The notes under the pieces: model-generated
What the model saw: the letters and a program-made list of their open reading frames with translations, nothing else
The model's database searches: none
Told to the model about the DNA's origin: nothing
NCBI GenBank assembly: GCA_014529385.2
Contig: CM043963.1
Location: 96,230,912 to 96,294,911 of the forward strand
Source of the DNA: Adiantum capillus-veneris
Taxonomy: Eukaryota > Streptophyta > Polypodiopsida > Polypodiales > Pteridaceae
Reading direction: 5' to 3'
DNA: 64,000 bases
Part shown: positions 1 to 10,251 of the stretch, one piece after another
How positions within the stretch are numbered: the stretch's first letter is position 1
How the letters are laid out: every line of letters starts with the position of its first letter
Position numbers and translations under genes: made by a program

Positions 1-209
1 ACTTCTATCATGTGCCTCCGGCTTGTGTGAACAGACACGCGGAGGCAGTCTCGTACAAGAGAGGTTTGCCGTCGGGCTCGTCTGAACCCGGCCTGTGAGC
101 AAGTATGCGTGCAAATTTCAGGGAAATTCCAAAAGTGAAGAATTCAGAGGAAATGTTGTTTTCACCATTTCCAAGGAAAGTCACGTTTTCTCTTTTCTCT
201 GTCTCCTTC

Positions 210-214
<5 letters not shown>

Positions 215-299
<85 letters not shown>

Positions 300-300
300 C
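215..300. repeat. compound microsatellite (CT)n-(GT)n-(GC)n
   Basis: About 26 CT units run to 266, followed by 12 GT units (267-290) and five GC units (291-300). It abuts the first minisatellite unit at 301, which begins TGCAGTGAGC. The Arg/Glu, Ser/Leu and His/Thr reading frames across it are translation of dinucleotide repeat, not genes. Confidence 0.97.
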
Positions 301-353
301 TGCAGTGAGCGGGAGCACATGAGGAGAAGAGCAATGAGCCTGGAGGGTGGTGT

Positions 354-421
<68 letters not shown>

Positions 422-598
422 GCGCGCGACTTCCACCAATGGCCCATAGGTAGGTGCATTTGTCTCTGGAAAGATCTTCAAAGGCGGTGGGCAGAGATGG
501 CGGGTTTATAAGCAAGGGGTACAAGTCTAGGTCTATCTCTCTCTCGTGTAGTGAGCAAGAGCACAAGAGCAATGATCCTAGAGGGTGGTGTGGTGTTG

Positions 599-658
<60 letters not shown>

Positions 659-718
659 TGTGTGTGTGTGTGTGCGTGCTGCAGTGAGCAGAAGAGGAAT
701 GAGCTTGGAGGGTGGTGT

Positions 719-764
<46 letters not shown>
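301..764 (+). repeat. minisatellite with embedded CT and GT microsatellites (three units)
   Basis: A ~45-55 bp unit of the form GTGAGC-(GAGCACA)-AGAGCAATGA-CCT-GGAGGGTGGTGTGGT occurs three times, at about 301-355, 548-600 and 680-718. Each unit is followed directly by a dinucleotide tract: (TC)n at 356-419, (TC)n at 601-655 with (TG)n at 657-674, and (TG)n at 716-764. The single-copy-looking stretch 421-547 separates units 1 and 2. Units and tracts appear to have multiplied together. Confidence 0.85.
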
Positions 765-765
<1 letters not shown>

Positions 766-822
766 AAGGGCGACTAGGCTGATGGTGTCTAAGTAGGGTG
801 ATGGAAGGGAGGCCAAGAGAGG

Positions 823-1056
823 GTGCACGACGTGCAAAGAGATCTTGTGCTAAAGGATATGCTAAGCGCATACGTTAGCACCAAGCAATCCAACTGGAAA
901 GGTTATCTCTCTAGTTTGAGTTTTTATTACCATGAGGCAAAGCATGTTGCGACTAAGTTTAGTGGGCCCTTCATGTTTCGGTCAGGTTTTCAACCTCGAT
1001 CACCAGTTATGGTGGGTTGTTTACTGATGAAGAATGATAACAAGTCAAGGACTTAA
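823..1056 (+). pseudogene. Ty3/gypsy integrase C-terminal fragment
   Basis: The translation contains SNWKGYLSSLSFYYHEAKHV-ATKFS and GFQPRSPVMVG. This resembles the part of gypsy integrases just after the catalytic Glu (normally NW..YLP..EFAYN....ATK.SPF...YGFQPRSPV). It is decayed: expected residues are replaced and the upstream catalytic core is absent. It precedes an integrase N-terminus at 1429, so it is either a separate element or rearranged. The identification rests on motif wording only. Confidence 0.55.
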
Positions 1057-1428
1057 TCTTTGCTCATGAGTTATGTCAGCATGTTACATTCATGGAAAGT
1101 GAGAAGAGGTACTATTTTAGACACCTCTTAGTTGTGGGAACTCGTTTAGAATACTCTAGTAAGTTAAATAGAGTTTACATACTATGTTGGTTATAGGCCG
1201 GTTACAAAAAATGGTTGCAAAGAGACAAAAATGTGGAAAATCAAGATGTTCTTCTTGATTTCATTGTTTCCCCCACTAAATCGTATTCTAGTCAAATGGA
1301 CAACTAGATCCGACAAGGATGCCACTGTGGAAAACATTAGTGTTCTTATGAAGGTATCATCACTTTTATTTTCCATAATCTACTCTTCAAGGAGTAGAAA
1401 TGTATTTCTGTTGGTCTACCATGAAAAG
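1057..1428. other. unassigned stretch
   Basis: Short open stretches exist on both strands (e.g. 1191-1376, 1231-1431) but show no family motif. It is probably decayed gypsy internal DNA between two integrase fragments. Confidence 0.4.
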
Positions 1429-2400
1429 TAAACATACAAGAGTATGTTCGAAAATGTGTGGTATACCAAAAGTTGAAATTTGATCAAGGGAAGCAACTTG
1501 AATTGGTTCAGTCGACAGGCTTAACAAGAGAACACACCCTATGCCTGTCAAAAAGACTATTAAGGCACATCAAATAGCAACCCTCTTCAGATCTTAAATT
1601 TTCAAGCATCATGGATTTCCAACACCCATAGTGTCAGACAAAGATCCTAGAATGACCAATAATTTCTAGAAGGGTCTCTTTGAGAATCTAGGAAGTAGAT
1701 TAAATTTCTCTTTCGGCCTATCATCCACAAACGGATGACCAAAGTGAAATAACTAATCTAACGAAAAGTACCTTTTGAGCTTAAAGAAAGAAGATCCAAA
1801 AGTCCCTTACTACATAAAGTACATGGGAAGATCTTTGTTGCTGATGAATATAGCAGAGACCTACAAGAATCTTTTACAAAGATTAAAGGGGTTATATCCA
1901 TCTCATAGGAAAGGCAAAAAGGGCTTCTGCTAATAAGCACAGAAGAGCCTTAGCCTTTAAGGAAAATGATTGGGTCTTGCTAAAGTTTCTCAAGGCTCAT
2001 CTGAGGCATACTACGAGCAAGAGTCCTACGGACCACCAAGAGTATGATGCTAAACTAGCAAAAAGATATATGGTCCTTAAAATTCTTAAGCCAATCATTG
2101 AGATGGCTTATCAACTGAAGTTGCCCAACCATTGGCTCATGCACAATGTTTTCCATGAGAACCTACATAAGCCTTACAAAGGAGCACCATCAAAAGAAGC
2201 AATAGTTGCAGACCCTCCAAAAATCGAAGATCAAGAAGAAGTACTTCAATCTGAGTCCATCCTATGACATGAACACAAGGTATTAAAAAAACGGTAAGAT
2301 TATCTGACGATATCTTATTAAGTTAAGGAATTATCCTTTTAAAGATGCTAAATGGATGCAAGGAACCTAGCTTAAGGATAATATGAACCTTGTCAATGCT
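1429..2400 (+). pseudogene. G1 Ty3/gypsy integrase and chromodomain remnant
   Basis: Fragments in shifting frames follow integrase order. QEYVRKCVVYQKLKFDQGKQ is the second half of the HHCC finger, with one Cys changed. FKHHGFPTPIVSDKDPRMTN carries the second catalytic Asp, and LFENLGSRLNFS follows it. KYMGRSLLLMNIAETYKNLL comes next. The C-terminal module has MAYQLKLPNHWLMHNVFHEN, HKPYKG and EDQEEVLQSESIL. A degraded chromodomain follows at about 2265-2390, with a region equivalent to YLIKFKNYPFENAKWMQ. The same order and wording recur on the minus strand at 33.9-35.1 kb, so both are one family (called G1 here). Multiple frameshifts and stops mean it is dead. Confidence 0.8.
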
Positions 2401-2778
2401 TACCATTAATGTTGCACTAGAGTAAGCATATGAAAATGCATTTTAAATGAAAAATGTTTTTGTCTTATAAGACTAGTTCTCTTTTTATTGTGCACAAATT
2501 TAAGAAGATGCATGCTTAAAATCATGTTTGTGTGACGATGTCTCCCAAACACCAAGTTGAACTTGTCACTCTACTTTGGAAGTATGATATGGACTAAAGA
2601 GCAGACATGCTTGCGGCAGCTACGTCTCCTAAGCACCAAATGGATTAGTCATCCATCTTGGAATGATGTCGAAGGGAAAAAAGGGATCCTCTACCCGCTA
2701 AGTAACATGGACTAATGACTAGGCTTTATCTTCTCTACCTCATAGTCAAGGACGACTATGATTTTAAGAGAGAGATAA
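2401..2778 (+). other. G1 3' untranslated region and polypurine tract
   Basis: This non-coding stretch lies between the chromodomain and the LTR. The purine run TTAAGAGAGAGATAA just before the LTR start at 2779 sits where the plus-strand primer (PPT) should be. The equivalent tract in the second copy reads AAGGGAGGGGTAA on the minus strand at 33542-33556. No other signal is seen. Confidence 0.5.
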
Positions 2779-2883
2779 TGTCATAAAATATAATATCTAA
2801 CTTTATCAAATTATTTCTCATATGAAACTGATCATTTAATGTGGGAGAATAAACAGGAACAAGATTTAGAATAGAAACATTTT

Positions 2884-3078
2884 CTTCTAGACCTATCTCA
2901 ACACGGGACCAAAAGGAGAGATGGTTGCATCTCAATAGGGGTCCAAAAGGAGATGGTCTATCAAAGAGCAATGTGCAAAAAGTGCTTCTAGACTTACCTC
3001 AGCAAAGGACCAAGAGGAGATATGGTTACATCTCAATAAGGGTCCAAAAGGAGGCAGTCTATCAAAGAGAAATGTGCA
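2884..3078 (+). repeat. tandem duplication in G1 LTR, ~101-bp period
   Basis: CTTCTAGAC-TATCTCA...GGGTCCAAAAGGAG...CTATCAAAGAG begins at 2884 and again at 2985, with substitutions and a shortened second copy. Confidence 0.8.
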
Positions 3079-3198
3079 TCTAATGGATCTTAATAGACCT
3101 TAGGGTTCGCTTCATTAAATACCTCCAATGGTTAGTGTTAAAAGTCCTTTGACCTTAGGCAAGCTAGGGTTGAGCTTGAGGTGGGAACCCGACCTAAG

Positions 3199-3518
3199 CT
3201 TGAGGTGCTTGCCGTGCTTGATGACTAAGGTGCTTGAGGTGCTTGTCATGCTTGATGACTAAGGTACTTGAGGTGCTTGTCATAATTAATGGGGGGTAAG
3301 GTGCTTGAGTAAAAAAGAGACCCTACAAACATAATGAGGAAGGTGCTTGAGAAGCTTCCCATACATGGGGGGTAAGGTGCTTGAGTCAAAAAGAGACCCT
3401 ACAAAATTAATGAGGAAGGTGCTTGAGAAGCTTCCCATACATGGGGGGTAAGGTGCTTGAGTCAAAAAGAGACCCTACAAACTTAATGAGGAAGGTGCTT
3501 GAGAAGCTTCCTATGCAT
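3199..3518 (+). repeat. tandem repeats in G1 LTR: ~32-bp units, then 76-bp x3
   Basis: Two to three copies of CTTGAGGTGCTTGTCATG plus CTTGATGACTAAGGT lead into three near-identical 76-bp units starting at 3291, 3367 and 3443. Each of these holds GGGGGGTAAGGTGCTTGAG, AAAAGAGACCCTACAAA and GAGGAAGGTGCTTGAGAAGC. The repeated GGTGCTTGAG core links the two repeat classes. Confidence 0.9.
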
Positions 3519-4587
3519 GAAAGTCCCAAAGTTAGGGGAATCTTTGATTTAACTTTCCACTCACCCAAAGGGCACCCCTTTTTCAAAGGACGCATGGGAC
3601 ACATGTCAGACTCTCCCTATGCTTAACCACATGGTGTGCTTCAATGCTATTGGTTGGGGGGCTAAAGAGGGGTCCAATGAGCTTCTAGCTCCATCCAACA
3701 AATATCTATATATTTTCAAGCTCTCTCTCACTAAGGGGTAAGGAGGACGCTTGTCCAAAGACTACCCATGTACTTGAATGCATGTTTCATGTGATTGGCT
3801 AGAGGGGAGAGGGTTCCAATGAGCTTGAAACATGTGCAAAAGCTACAACTCGTCCCCCCCCCAAGCAAGCAAGGGGGATGCTGGAGAGATATACACCACA
3901 CACACACACACTCATTTTATGGAACCATTCTCACTTGGTGAAAGTTGAGGAACTCCACCTCCTTCTCCAAGCTTGTGAGAAGTGAGAGCCTACACCAACA
4001 CTCTTGGCTATGGAATGCAGATCCAACCAAGAGCCATGCTTCAATGCTTAAGTTTACCATCTTCTCCATCTTCATTACTATGCTATTATGTATGCTAGCA
4101 AGAAGAGCGATGATAAGTGAGGAACTGTTTCTTTCTCCTATGGAATGTTTCTTCTTCCTCTTCCCTATCCTCATTCCCCGCTAGCTCTTTCCACCTTCGA
4201 AGGTGTTTGAGGACTTGGGACTGAGGCTTGGGATAGCTAATGCTTTCTACAAAGTTTATGTAATGTTTATGATGCATGAAGCTTTCCATCTTCATTGCAT
4301 CACCTAGGTCACAAGGAACACAAAGATTGTATTGTACCTAGTCTCTCTTGATGGGAGAAACTATAATACAAATGCCTATTGGAGGGGGGGGCGGCTCTGT
4401 ATGAATCCGGTACTCAACTATTGTCGTGTTCTCTAAGCTCTCTCTCTCTCTCTTGAAAAAGTATTGTTCATGCCAAGTTAACTAAGTACCATGTTTATGT
4501 TGCTACCATCAATAAAGTTCACCTGCTATGCTCACAAAGTAATCTCACAAAAGTGCTTCCTCTAATTTCCTAATTCCGCTACTCTCA

Positions 4588-6372
4588 AAATTCATAGGCC
4601 ATTTCCATTACAGCTATATCTCTCTTAGGAAGACAAGAGAAAATATTAGCAAAGAACTCATGGACCGAAGAGACATTGTTCTTATGTGACTTGACAAGAG
4701 TCCCATCCTTGCTTCTCAACAAAGGTATGAAATCCTTAGATTTTTTCTTTTTCAATAGATTAAACATGTCTTTAGAGGGCGTGTCAATTTTTTGTGCCCA
4801 AAACTCTCTAGTGAAAGCAAGGGCACTGTTAGCATCAAGGAGCTCTTCCTTCTTAAGAGACACAAGCTTAGGAGAGAGGTGATCAACTTTGGAGAGATAT
4901 TCTTCAAGTTGAAGAATTTCCTTTGAAATCATCATCCTTCTAGGAGCCCTAATGTCCTTAGCTACTTATTTATACTTGGTCAAAACCCTCTATATTCCCT
5001 TTACTGCAACCTCCCAAGCCTTGGCAGGAGAGAGGTAAAGAGCAAAGGACTCCTTCATAATGTCTTGCATCTTTTTCTTAATGAAGTCAATGTCAAACAG
5101 AGAGTGGTCAAGGTGAGGTCAGCCAGTTTCAAAGTTATTCTCAACTCTCATTAACTTAAACAAGACAGGCTTGTGATTAGATAAAAGAATGGAAGCATCA
5201 ATTTTCATTGTACTAACCAATGATCCTCTAAAACATTTGCAGACATGTATAACCTATCTAGTCTAGCTGACCTGAAGCATTCACGAATCTACTTGTTGTC
5301 AGAAGTGAATTCAACATCTTCATATACACCTAGTGAATTCAAGGAGTCTACCGGATCAATCCAGTAAAATTTTTCATTACCAGAGATTACTTGCCCAATA
5401 GACCTTGATCTATTAGTAATTTTTTCCACCATGTTGAAGTCACCTATCAATACCACATTATTTGGGAGAGTGTATAATTCCTACCAGCACTGAGCTCATT
5501 TTGTCACAGAGCTAGGAGCATAAACATGGCTAGTGTATAGTTAATGGAATCTGCCAAGGTAATGGAAACCAAGAATCCTTTATTGGAGTATTGAACCTTT
5601 GAAACTAGGTTAGACCATTTGCAAGAGAGTCCTATTACTGCTTCTCCTCTTCCTGCAATATGGTTAGTGGCATACCATTGAAAACCAAATCCAATTTTGT
5701 TCAAGCTATACTCCAGTTCCTTACCTTTAAGCTTGCCCTCCTGAAGACAAATATAATCAGGATGCAATGATAGATCCTGCATCCATTTTTTGATAACCAT
5801 AGCTCTTGAACGCTCTGATGACCCTTTACAATTGAAGGAAAAACCAAAAAGATTAGATGAAATCATTCTTATTGCTTTTGTTAGGTTTGACCATGGAGAC
5901 ATAAGCCCTATTGGATCATTTGACTTTTCCACTTCTCTCTTGCTTTTGATTACCTGCATATTAGGAAGAGACTCTTCCTCAGCTTGAGTCATGACAATGT
6001 TCACAAAAGGAGTTGGGGAGTTTTCCAAGGAGGTATTTGTTAGATGTCTTTGGCATCTAGTTCCTTAGAAAATTGTAGCACTTGCATTAAAGCTTCCTTA
6101 GAAATTATCTAAGTGCTCTGGATAGATTCTTCAGGTTCACTATCAGATTCTAAGAGTCCCCTTGCATTGTCATAAGGAGGAATCTGGGAGCGGTGGGGGC
6201 TTTTGGGTGAAATGGTTTCACCTTTTTCCTTCTGTGTAGATTTACCTTCCCCATCAGAATTAGAGAATTCTTGGGCAGAAAACGGATCAAAAAAATATTC
6301 CAATAACACATCAAAGTAGTTAGAGTTAGCGTACAATTAGATCCCCTTCTCCTTTGCATTCTATTATTGTTT
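4588..6372 (-). pseudogene. LINE-A: endonuclease and pre-RT segment
   Basis: Read on the minus strand, a non-LTR retrotransposon ORF2 start is clear. FSFNCKGSSERSRA stands in the position of the usual WNCRGL endonuclease start. DYICLQEGKLKG follows, then VVLIGDFNMVE (~5440-5470) and SARLDRLYMS (~5245-5275), which are APE-type endonuclease motifs. Next comes the linker to the reverse transcriptase: KSKDFIPLLRSKDGTLVKSH, then HEFFANIFSCL and VMEMAYEF at 4588. Reading stops there because the G1 LTR abuts it, and the RT core is not in the window. Several in-frame stops are present. Residues between 6040 and 6372 are the C-terminal part of ORF1. The 5' part of the same element resumes at 12399 beyond the copia insertion. 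Confidence 0.85.
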
Positions 6373-6377
6373 CTCCT

Positions 6378-6432
6378 TGTTACCATATACATGTGGTAGT
6401 GATGTGTGTGAACACACTAGGACCGTCGGGGC
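6378..6432 (+). mobile_element. truncated copia 5' LTR start
   Basis: 55 bp matching the first 55 bp of the 3' LTR (12165-12219), starting TGTTACCATATACATG and ending TCGGGGC. There it switches to the reverse complement of the primer-binding site, with GC shared at the join. Confidence 0.9.
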
Positions 6433-6433
6433 T

Positions 6434-6445
6434 GCTCTGATACCA
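6434..6445 (-). promoter_or_regulatory. copia primer-binding site (initiator tRNA-Met type)
   Basis: The minus strand reads TGGTATCAGAGC, two bases (AT) after the end of the inverted LTR. This is the usual plant copia PBS complementary to the 3' end of initiator tRNA-Met. It confirms that the adjoining 6448-6675 block is an LTR in minus orientation. Confidence 0.9.
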
Positions 6446-6447
6446 AT

Positions 6448-6675
6448 TGTTGGAATTAGGGTTGCAGAGAAACACACACAGCTTGGAGAAGACGAAGGAA
6501 GCTCAAGGCACACAATAGAGAGTGTGTTACTTAGTGTGCAATGGAAAGATAAATAGCCCTAGAGTGATGGGCGTATATACAATGCACGGGGGAAAAAACC
6601 TCCTAAAGAGGGAAAAAAATGCCCCGGCGGTCCTAGTGTGTTCACACACATCACTACCACATGTATATGGTAACA
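6448..6675 (-). mobile_element. copia LTR, inverted, complete
   Basis: The reverse complement of the 3' LTR at 12165-12393, 228 against 229 bp, with TGTT/AACA ends and scattered single-base differences. On its 3' side (minus strand) lies the PBS. On its 5' side lie the PPT and the RNase H coding end, so it sits between a 3' end and a 5' end of the element, as in a one-LTR circle or plus-strand strong-stop DNA. Confidence 0.9.
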
Positions 6676-6750
6676 AATCCCCCCTAGAGTGATGCGGTGA
6701 ACGAGAGATGTCACATGAGTAAAGGGAAGTGCCATGCCCTGAGGAAATGA

Positions 6751-7517
6751 TCAGTCCACAAAGGGGAGTAAGCCCAAAGCTTTGCGGAAAGCTTCAAGAT
6801 TCTCACGAGACAATGCCTTTGTGAAAAGATCTGCAAGGTTTTCTTGTGTTGGCACATAAGCCAAGCTGATCTCTCCTGCTAAGAGCCTCTCCCTGACATA
6901 GTGGTAATGCACCTCAATGTGTTTTGTGTGAGCATGAAAAACTGGGTTCCTCGCAACTGTCAATGCACTCTGACTGTCAGTGTAGTTAGTGTTGGCAGTG
7001 TCGTGTCCAACACCCAAATCAGCCATAAAGCGTCTGAGCCATACACACTCAACCGTAGCTGTGAAGACTTCCCTGTACTCAGCCTCACAACTCGAAGTGG
7101 CCACAATAGGTTGCTTCTTGCTCAACTATGATATACATGAACTCCCAAGCATGAAACAAAAACCACTTGTGGACACTTGCGTGTCAAAACAACCAACCCA
7201 ATCTGAGTCCAAAAAAGCATGTAAGTATGGCGGCAATGATCCCCCCTTGGGATAAAACAAGCCAAGGTATAAAGTGCCACTAAGGTAGCGGAAAATCCTC
7301 TTGACAGCCTGCCAATGCTTAGACCCTGGGCTATGCATGAATCTGTTGACCTGTGAGATTGCAAACTGAATGAGGCAGCCAACAGTAGTTTCGTAAAGAG
7401 TGACATCAGCAGGATCGCCAGCATCATGTAGACTTACATAGCAATGTCTCTATGTAACTTTTCAAGTCCAAACTTACATAGCAATGTCTCTATGTAACTT
7501 TTCTGACACAAGGCAAT
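6751..7517 (-). pseudogene. copia RT C-terminus and RNase H, inverted arm
   Basis: On the minus strand RNase H runs 7125-6751 (IVATSSCEAEYREVFTATVE, then NYTDSQSALTVARNP and HIEVHYHYVRERL). The preceding RT end runs about 7517-7126 (SKHWQAVKRIFRYLSGTLYL). It is nearly identical to 11280-12088 on the plus strand, including the TAG stop between RT and RNase H (Trp position in GSSCIS-stop-LSKKQP). The homology to the right arm ends at about 7517, inside the codons for IALCQKS. Confidence 0.92.
7433..7512 (-). repeat. 40-bp tandem duplication at copia inversion junction
   Basis: CTTACATAGCAATGTCTCTA plus TGTAACTTTTC occurs at 7433 and again at 7473. The right arm (11290-11330) has one copy. The duplication lies next to the point where the inverted arm meets the leader, so it may have formed during the joining event. 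Confidence 0.85.
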
Positions 7518-7798
7518 ATATGTGAAAGGCGAGCGTTCGCAGGTCGACAAATATTTCAGGATAGCTCGTAGAGCTTGGTCTGCTCAGATTTTTGATTTGG
7601 GCTCATTTCGGCCTCCGTTTCCACTACACGCAGTACTGCACATGCTATTTCGTCATATTGTGCAGAATTTCTGTCAGTGTCGTTTTCTGCATAACAGGTG
7701 CCTTATAGTCTTCTACAGCTTGTGCTATATTGCACGTGTTGTTCCCGCTCAGTTTCTCCTATTTTCTGGCAGTTTTCACATCAAGTGCAGCATTTACC
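7518..7798 (+). other. copia leader (5' untranslated region)
   Basis: Non-coding sequence between the inverted-arm breakpoint and the gag ATG at 7799. No LTR or PBS precedes it, so this is the leader of the element with its natural upstream junction lost. Confidence 0.65.
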
Positions 7799-8848
7799 AT
7801 GGCTAACAACAACAACACATATTTGTTCAAGATGTTCGTTGCTGAGGACAGGTTGGATGGGGACAACTACCCTATGTGGGCTTATATGATGCAACACGTT
7901 CTTGTGTCAAAGGGCGTCTGGAACATTGTGCAGGGCATTGATGTACGTCCTGGTTATGAGGATGTAGGCGATGTTGAGGATGTTGCAGGTCTTGTTGCAA
8001 GGATTTCTACTGTTAGAGTTGTTTTGCCTACAACAGAACAAGCTCGTTGGGACGTAAAGGACGTGTAGGCTCATGCATTGATTGCATTGTCTGTGAAGCG
8101 CACCATTGTTCCTCACATCCGTTCATCAAAATCTGCAAAACAAGCTTGGGATATTCTAGCAGGTCTTTATACAAGCCGCAATGAGGCTAAAATTGCTTTG
8201 CTGTGAAAAGAGCTGGAGTCAAAGATTATGCATGAGGAAGATGATATGGACACTTTCCTTGCTAGTGTCAAGGATATCAATGAGCAACTTATTTCTGCAG
8301 GTGAAGTCATTTCAGACAGTTCCCTTGTGCAGACTGTTCTTGATGCCTTATAATTACCAGATTCCTACCAGACTTTTGCTAGTACTTGGAGATTGATGAC
8401 CGAAGGAAATCCTGAAGTTGTCAAGTTTGACGCATTATGCACATTGCTGTTGCAAGAGTCACTTTCTAGAAAAAACAAGACTAGGCAGCGTGCAGTTGAA
8501 TAGGCTTTTATTGCTTCTCAAAGAAAGGGTGGTAACAATAATGCAGCCACTTCTTATGGTTCTGCTGCGAGTGGCAAAAATTCTGTTCCTAATGCTTCTG
8601 CTGGCAGTAATTCGTCTGGAAATTACGATGATAAGGGAAAAAAGAAGATGCGTTGCTATTATTGTAAAGCTAATGATCACTTGATCAAGTCGTGTCCTAA
8701 GTTGAAGGCCAAAGAGGCTAAGAAGAAAGAAGGTGGTTCCACTGCAAATGCTGGTTCCACTACAAATGCAGCCATTGTTGAGTCTTCTGTGAAAGGAGAC
8801 TGTAATGCTAATGTCGATGCAGAATGGGGGCTTTTAGCGCAGGGTGTA
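7799..8848 (+). pseudogene. copia gag
   Basis: The start is chosen at ATG 7799 (context ACCATGG), giving MANNNNTYLFKMFVAEDRLD then GDNYPMWAYMMQHVL. This is the retrotransposon gag/UBN2-type start (N-Y-x-x-W). A CX2CX4HX4C-type knuckle, CYYCKANDHLIKSC, lies at 8654-8695; it lacks the usual Gly before His. In-frame stops interrupt it: TAG 8066, TGA 8204, TAA 8351 and TAG 8501. A frameshift near 8845 separates it from pol. Intact copia gag-pol is one ORF. Confidence 0.9.
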
Positions 8849-10236
8849 CTTACAATCCTGTTGTCCATGATGCATGCTTGTCAGTTGCTGCAGGTTCACA
8901 TGTGTAGTATTTTGACAGTGGTGCTACAAAGCACATTACCTCACATCGTGAATTGTTCACCTCTCTCGAGTCTGTCCCTCATGGGAATTCTTTCACTTGT
9001 GCCAACAATGCCTCTTATCCAGTTCAGGGAGTTGGAAAGATTGTGCTTACTGCTGCAAATGGCAGTTCCTTCACACTTGTTGATGCACTTTATGTACCTG
9101 GGATCAAGAAGAATCTCTTATCTATATTCGCACTTGCTAGACTTGGACTTGTAGTCAAATTTGTGGATGACAGATGTACAATTCATGATCTCAGTTTTGG
9201 TGATGAAATTGTCGCATCTGGCCTTTTGTGCCGTGGGCTGTATAAGCTCACTTTGTATGACAAGTGTGGACAAAATTTTGCAAATGCAGTTGCAGATTCA
9301 AGGGCTATTTCAGATGCAAAACTTTGGCATGCACATTTTGGTCATCTAAATTTTGCCAGTTTGCTGCGTTTGCAGAAATCTGATATGGTTGCTTCTTTGC
9401 CGCCTCTTGAAGCACCTGTCAAACATGTTTGTGAAGGCTGTATTTTGGGTAAGATGCAGCGTTCTAAGTTTCCAAAGGATGGTTCATTTCGGGCCACATG
9501 CAGGTTGCAGCTTGTGCATAGTGATGTTTGTGGGCTCATGCAAACTCCGTCCTTGGGCAATTACCTGTACATCGTGACTCTCATTGGTGATTACTCCAAG
9601 CATGCATGGGTATTTCTGCTTAAAGCGAAGTCCGAAGTTTTTATGTGCTTCAAACAATTTCTGGCTATGGCTGAAAATGTCTCGAAATATACTATGGACA
9701 CCCTCCGTTCCGATCGAGGGGGGGAGTATATGTCTCATGAATTTAATGCATTTCTGGCTAGTCGTGGGATAAAACACCAATGTACAGTGCCTTATACACC
9801 TCAGCAAAATGGTGCTGCTGAGAGGAAAAATAGGTCACTGACAGAAATGGCAAGATGTATGGTCAAAAGTCAAGCTTTACTGCACTCTTTTTGGCTTGAG
9901 GCCATCATGTGTGCCACTTATGTACTTAACAGGTGTCGTATGAAAGCTTTCCAGTCTATTACTCCATATGAAGCATGGCATGATAGAAAGCCTTCTATTG
10001 AGCACATGCGTGTTTTTGGATGTTTGGCATATGCTTTGGTGCCACAAACAGAGCGCAGAAAATTGGATGATTAGGCTGTCAAATGTATTTTTGTTGGTTA
10101 TAGTGCTGAAAGAAAAGGTTACAGGTTATATCATCCGCAAACGAAACGTATTCTGGTTTCACGGGATGTAGTGTTTGTGGAAGATTGTGTTCATCCCTTG
10201 CTGTCATGTACTAAAGATAGTAATGTAAGCTCATAG
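8849..10236 (+). pseudogene. copia protease and integrase
   Basis: The protease active site YFDSGATKH (~8908-8934) is preceded by a TAG where a Trp is expected (8905). The integrase follows: the HHCC finger is LWHAHFGHLNFASL with HVCEGCILGK. Catalytic D,D,E appear in LVHSDVCG, LRSDRGGEY and QQNGAAERKNR. FWLEAIMCATYVLNR and PYEAWHDRKPS are the typical C-terminal GKGY-region lead-in. Stops at TAG 10072 and TAG 10234 lie in an otherwise open frame. Protease-integrase-RT order is diagnostic of Ty1/copia. Confidence 0.95.
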
Positions 10237-10251
10237 GACATTTATGACACT

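Larger units (their letters stand above)
2779..4587 (+). mobile_element. LTR of G1 gypsy element (3' LTR, plus orientation)
   Basis: It starts TGTCATAA after a purine tract and ends GCTACTCTCA. Both termini match the minus-strand LTR at 32129-33541, and matching text runs through the LTR (for example the AAGAGCCATGCTTCAATGC area at 4031-4048). It is 1.81 kb against 1.41 kb for the other copy, partly through internal tandem repeats at 2884-3078 and 3199-3518. A TATA-like CTATATATT near 3703-3711 could be its promoter. Its right end abuts LINE-A directly at 4588. No target-site duplication can be shown because the element's left end is not recognisable. Confidence 0.75.

Noticed and set aside
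8-871. Long Arg/Glu, Ser/Leu, His/Thr and Cys/Val reading frames
   Set aside because: They are six-frame translations of (CT)n, (GA)n and (GT)n tracts; the same applies around 14.1, 17.7, 31.9, 38.8, 41.8 and 42.2 kb.
823-4587. Complete left G1 element with two LTRs
   Set aside because: No second LTR or target-site duplication is visible at its left side, and the 823-1056 integrase fragment is out of order.
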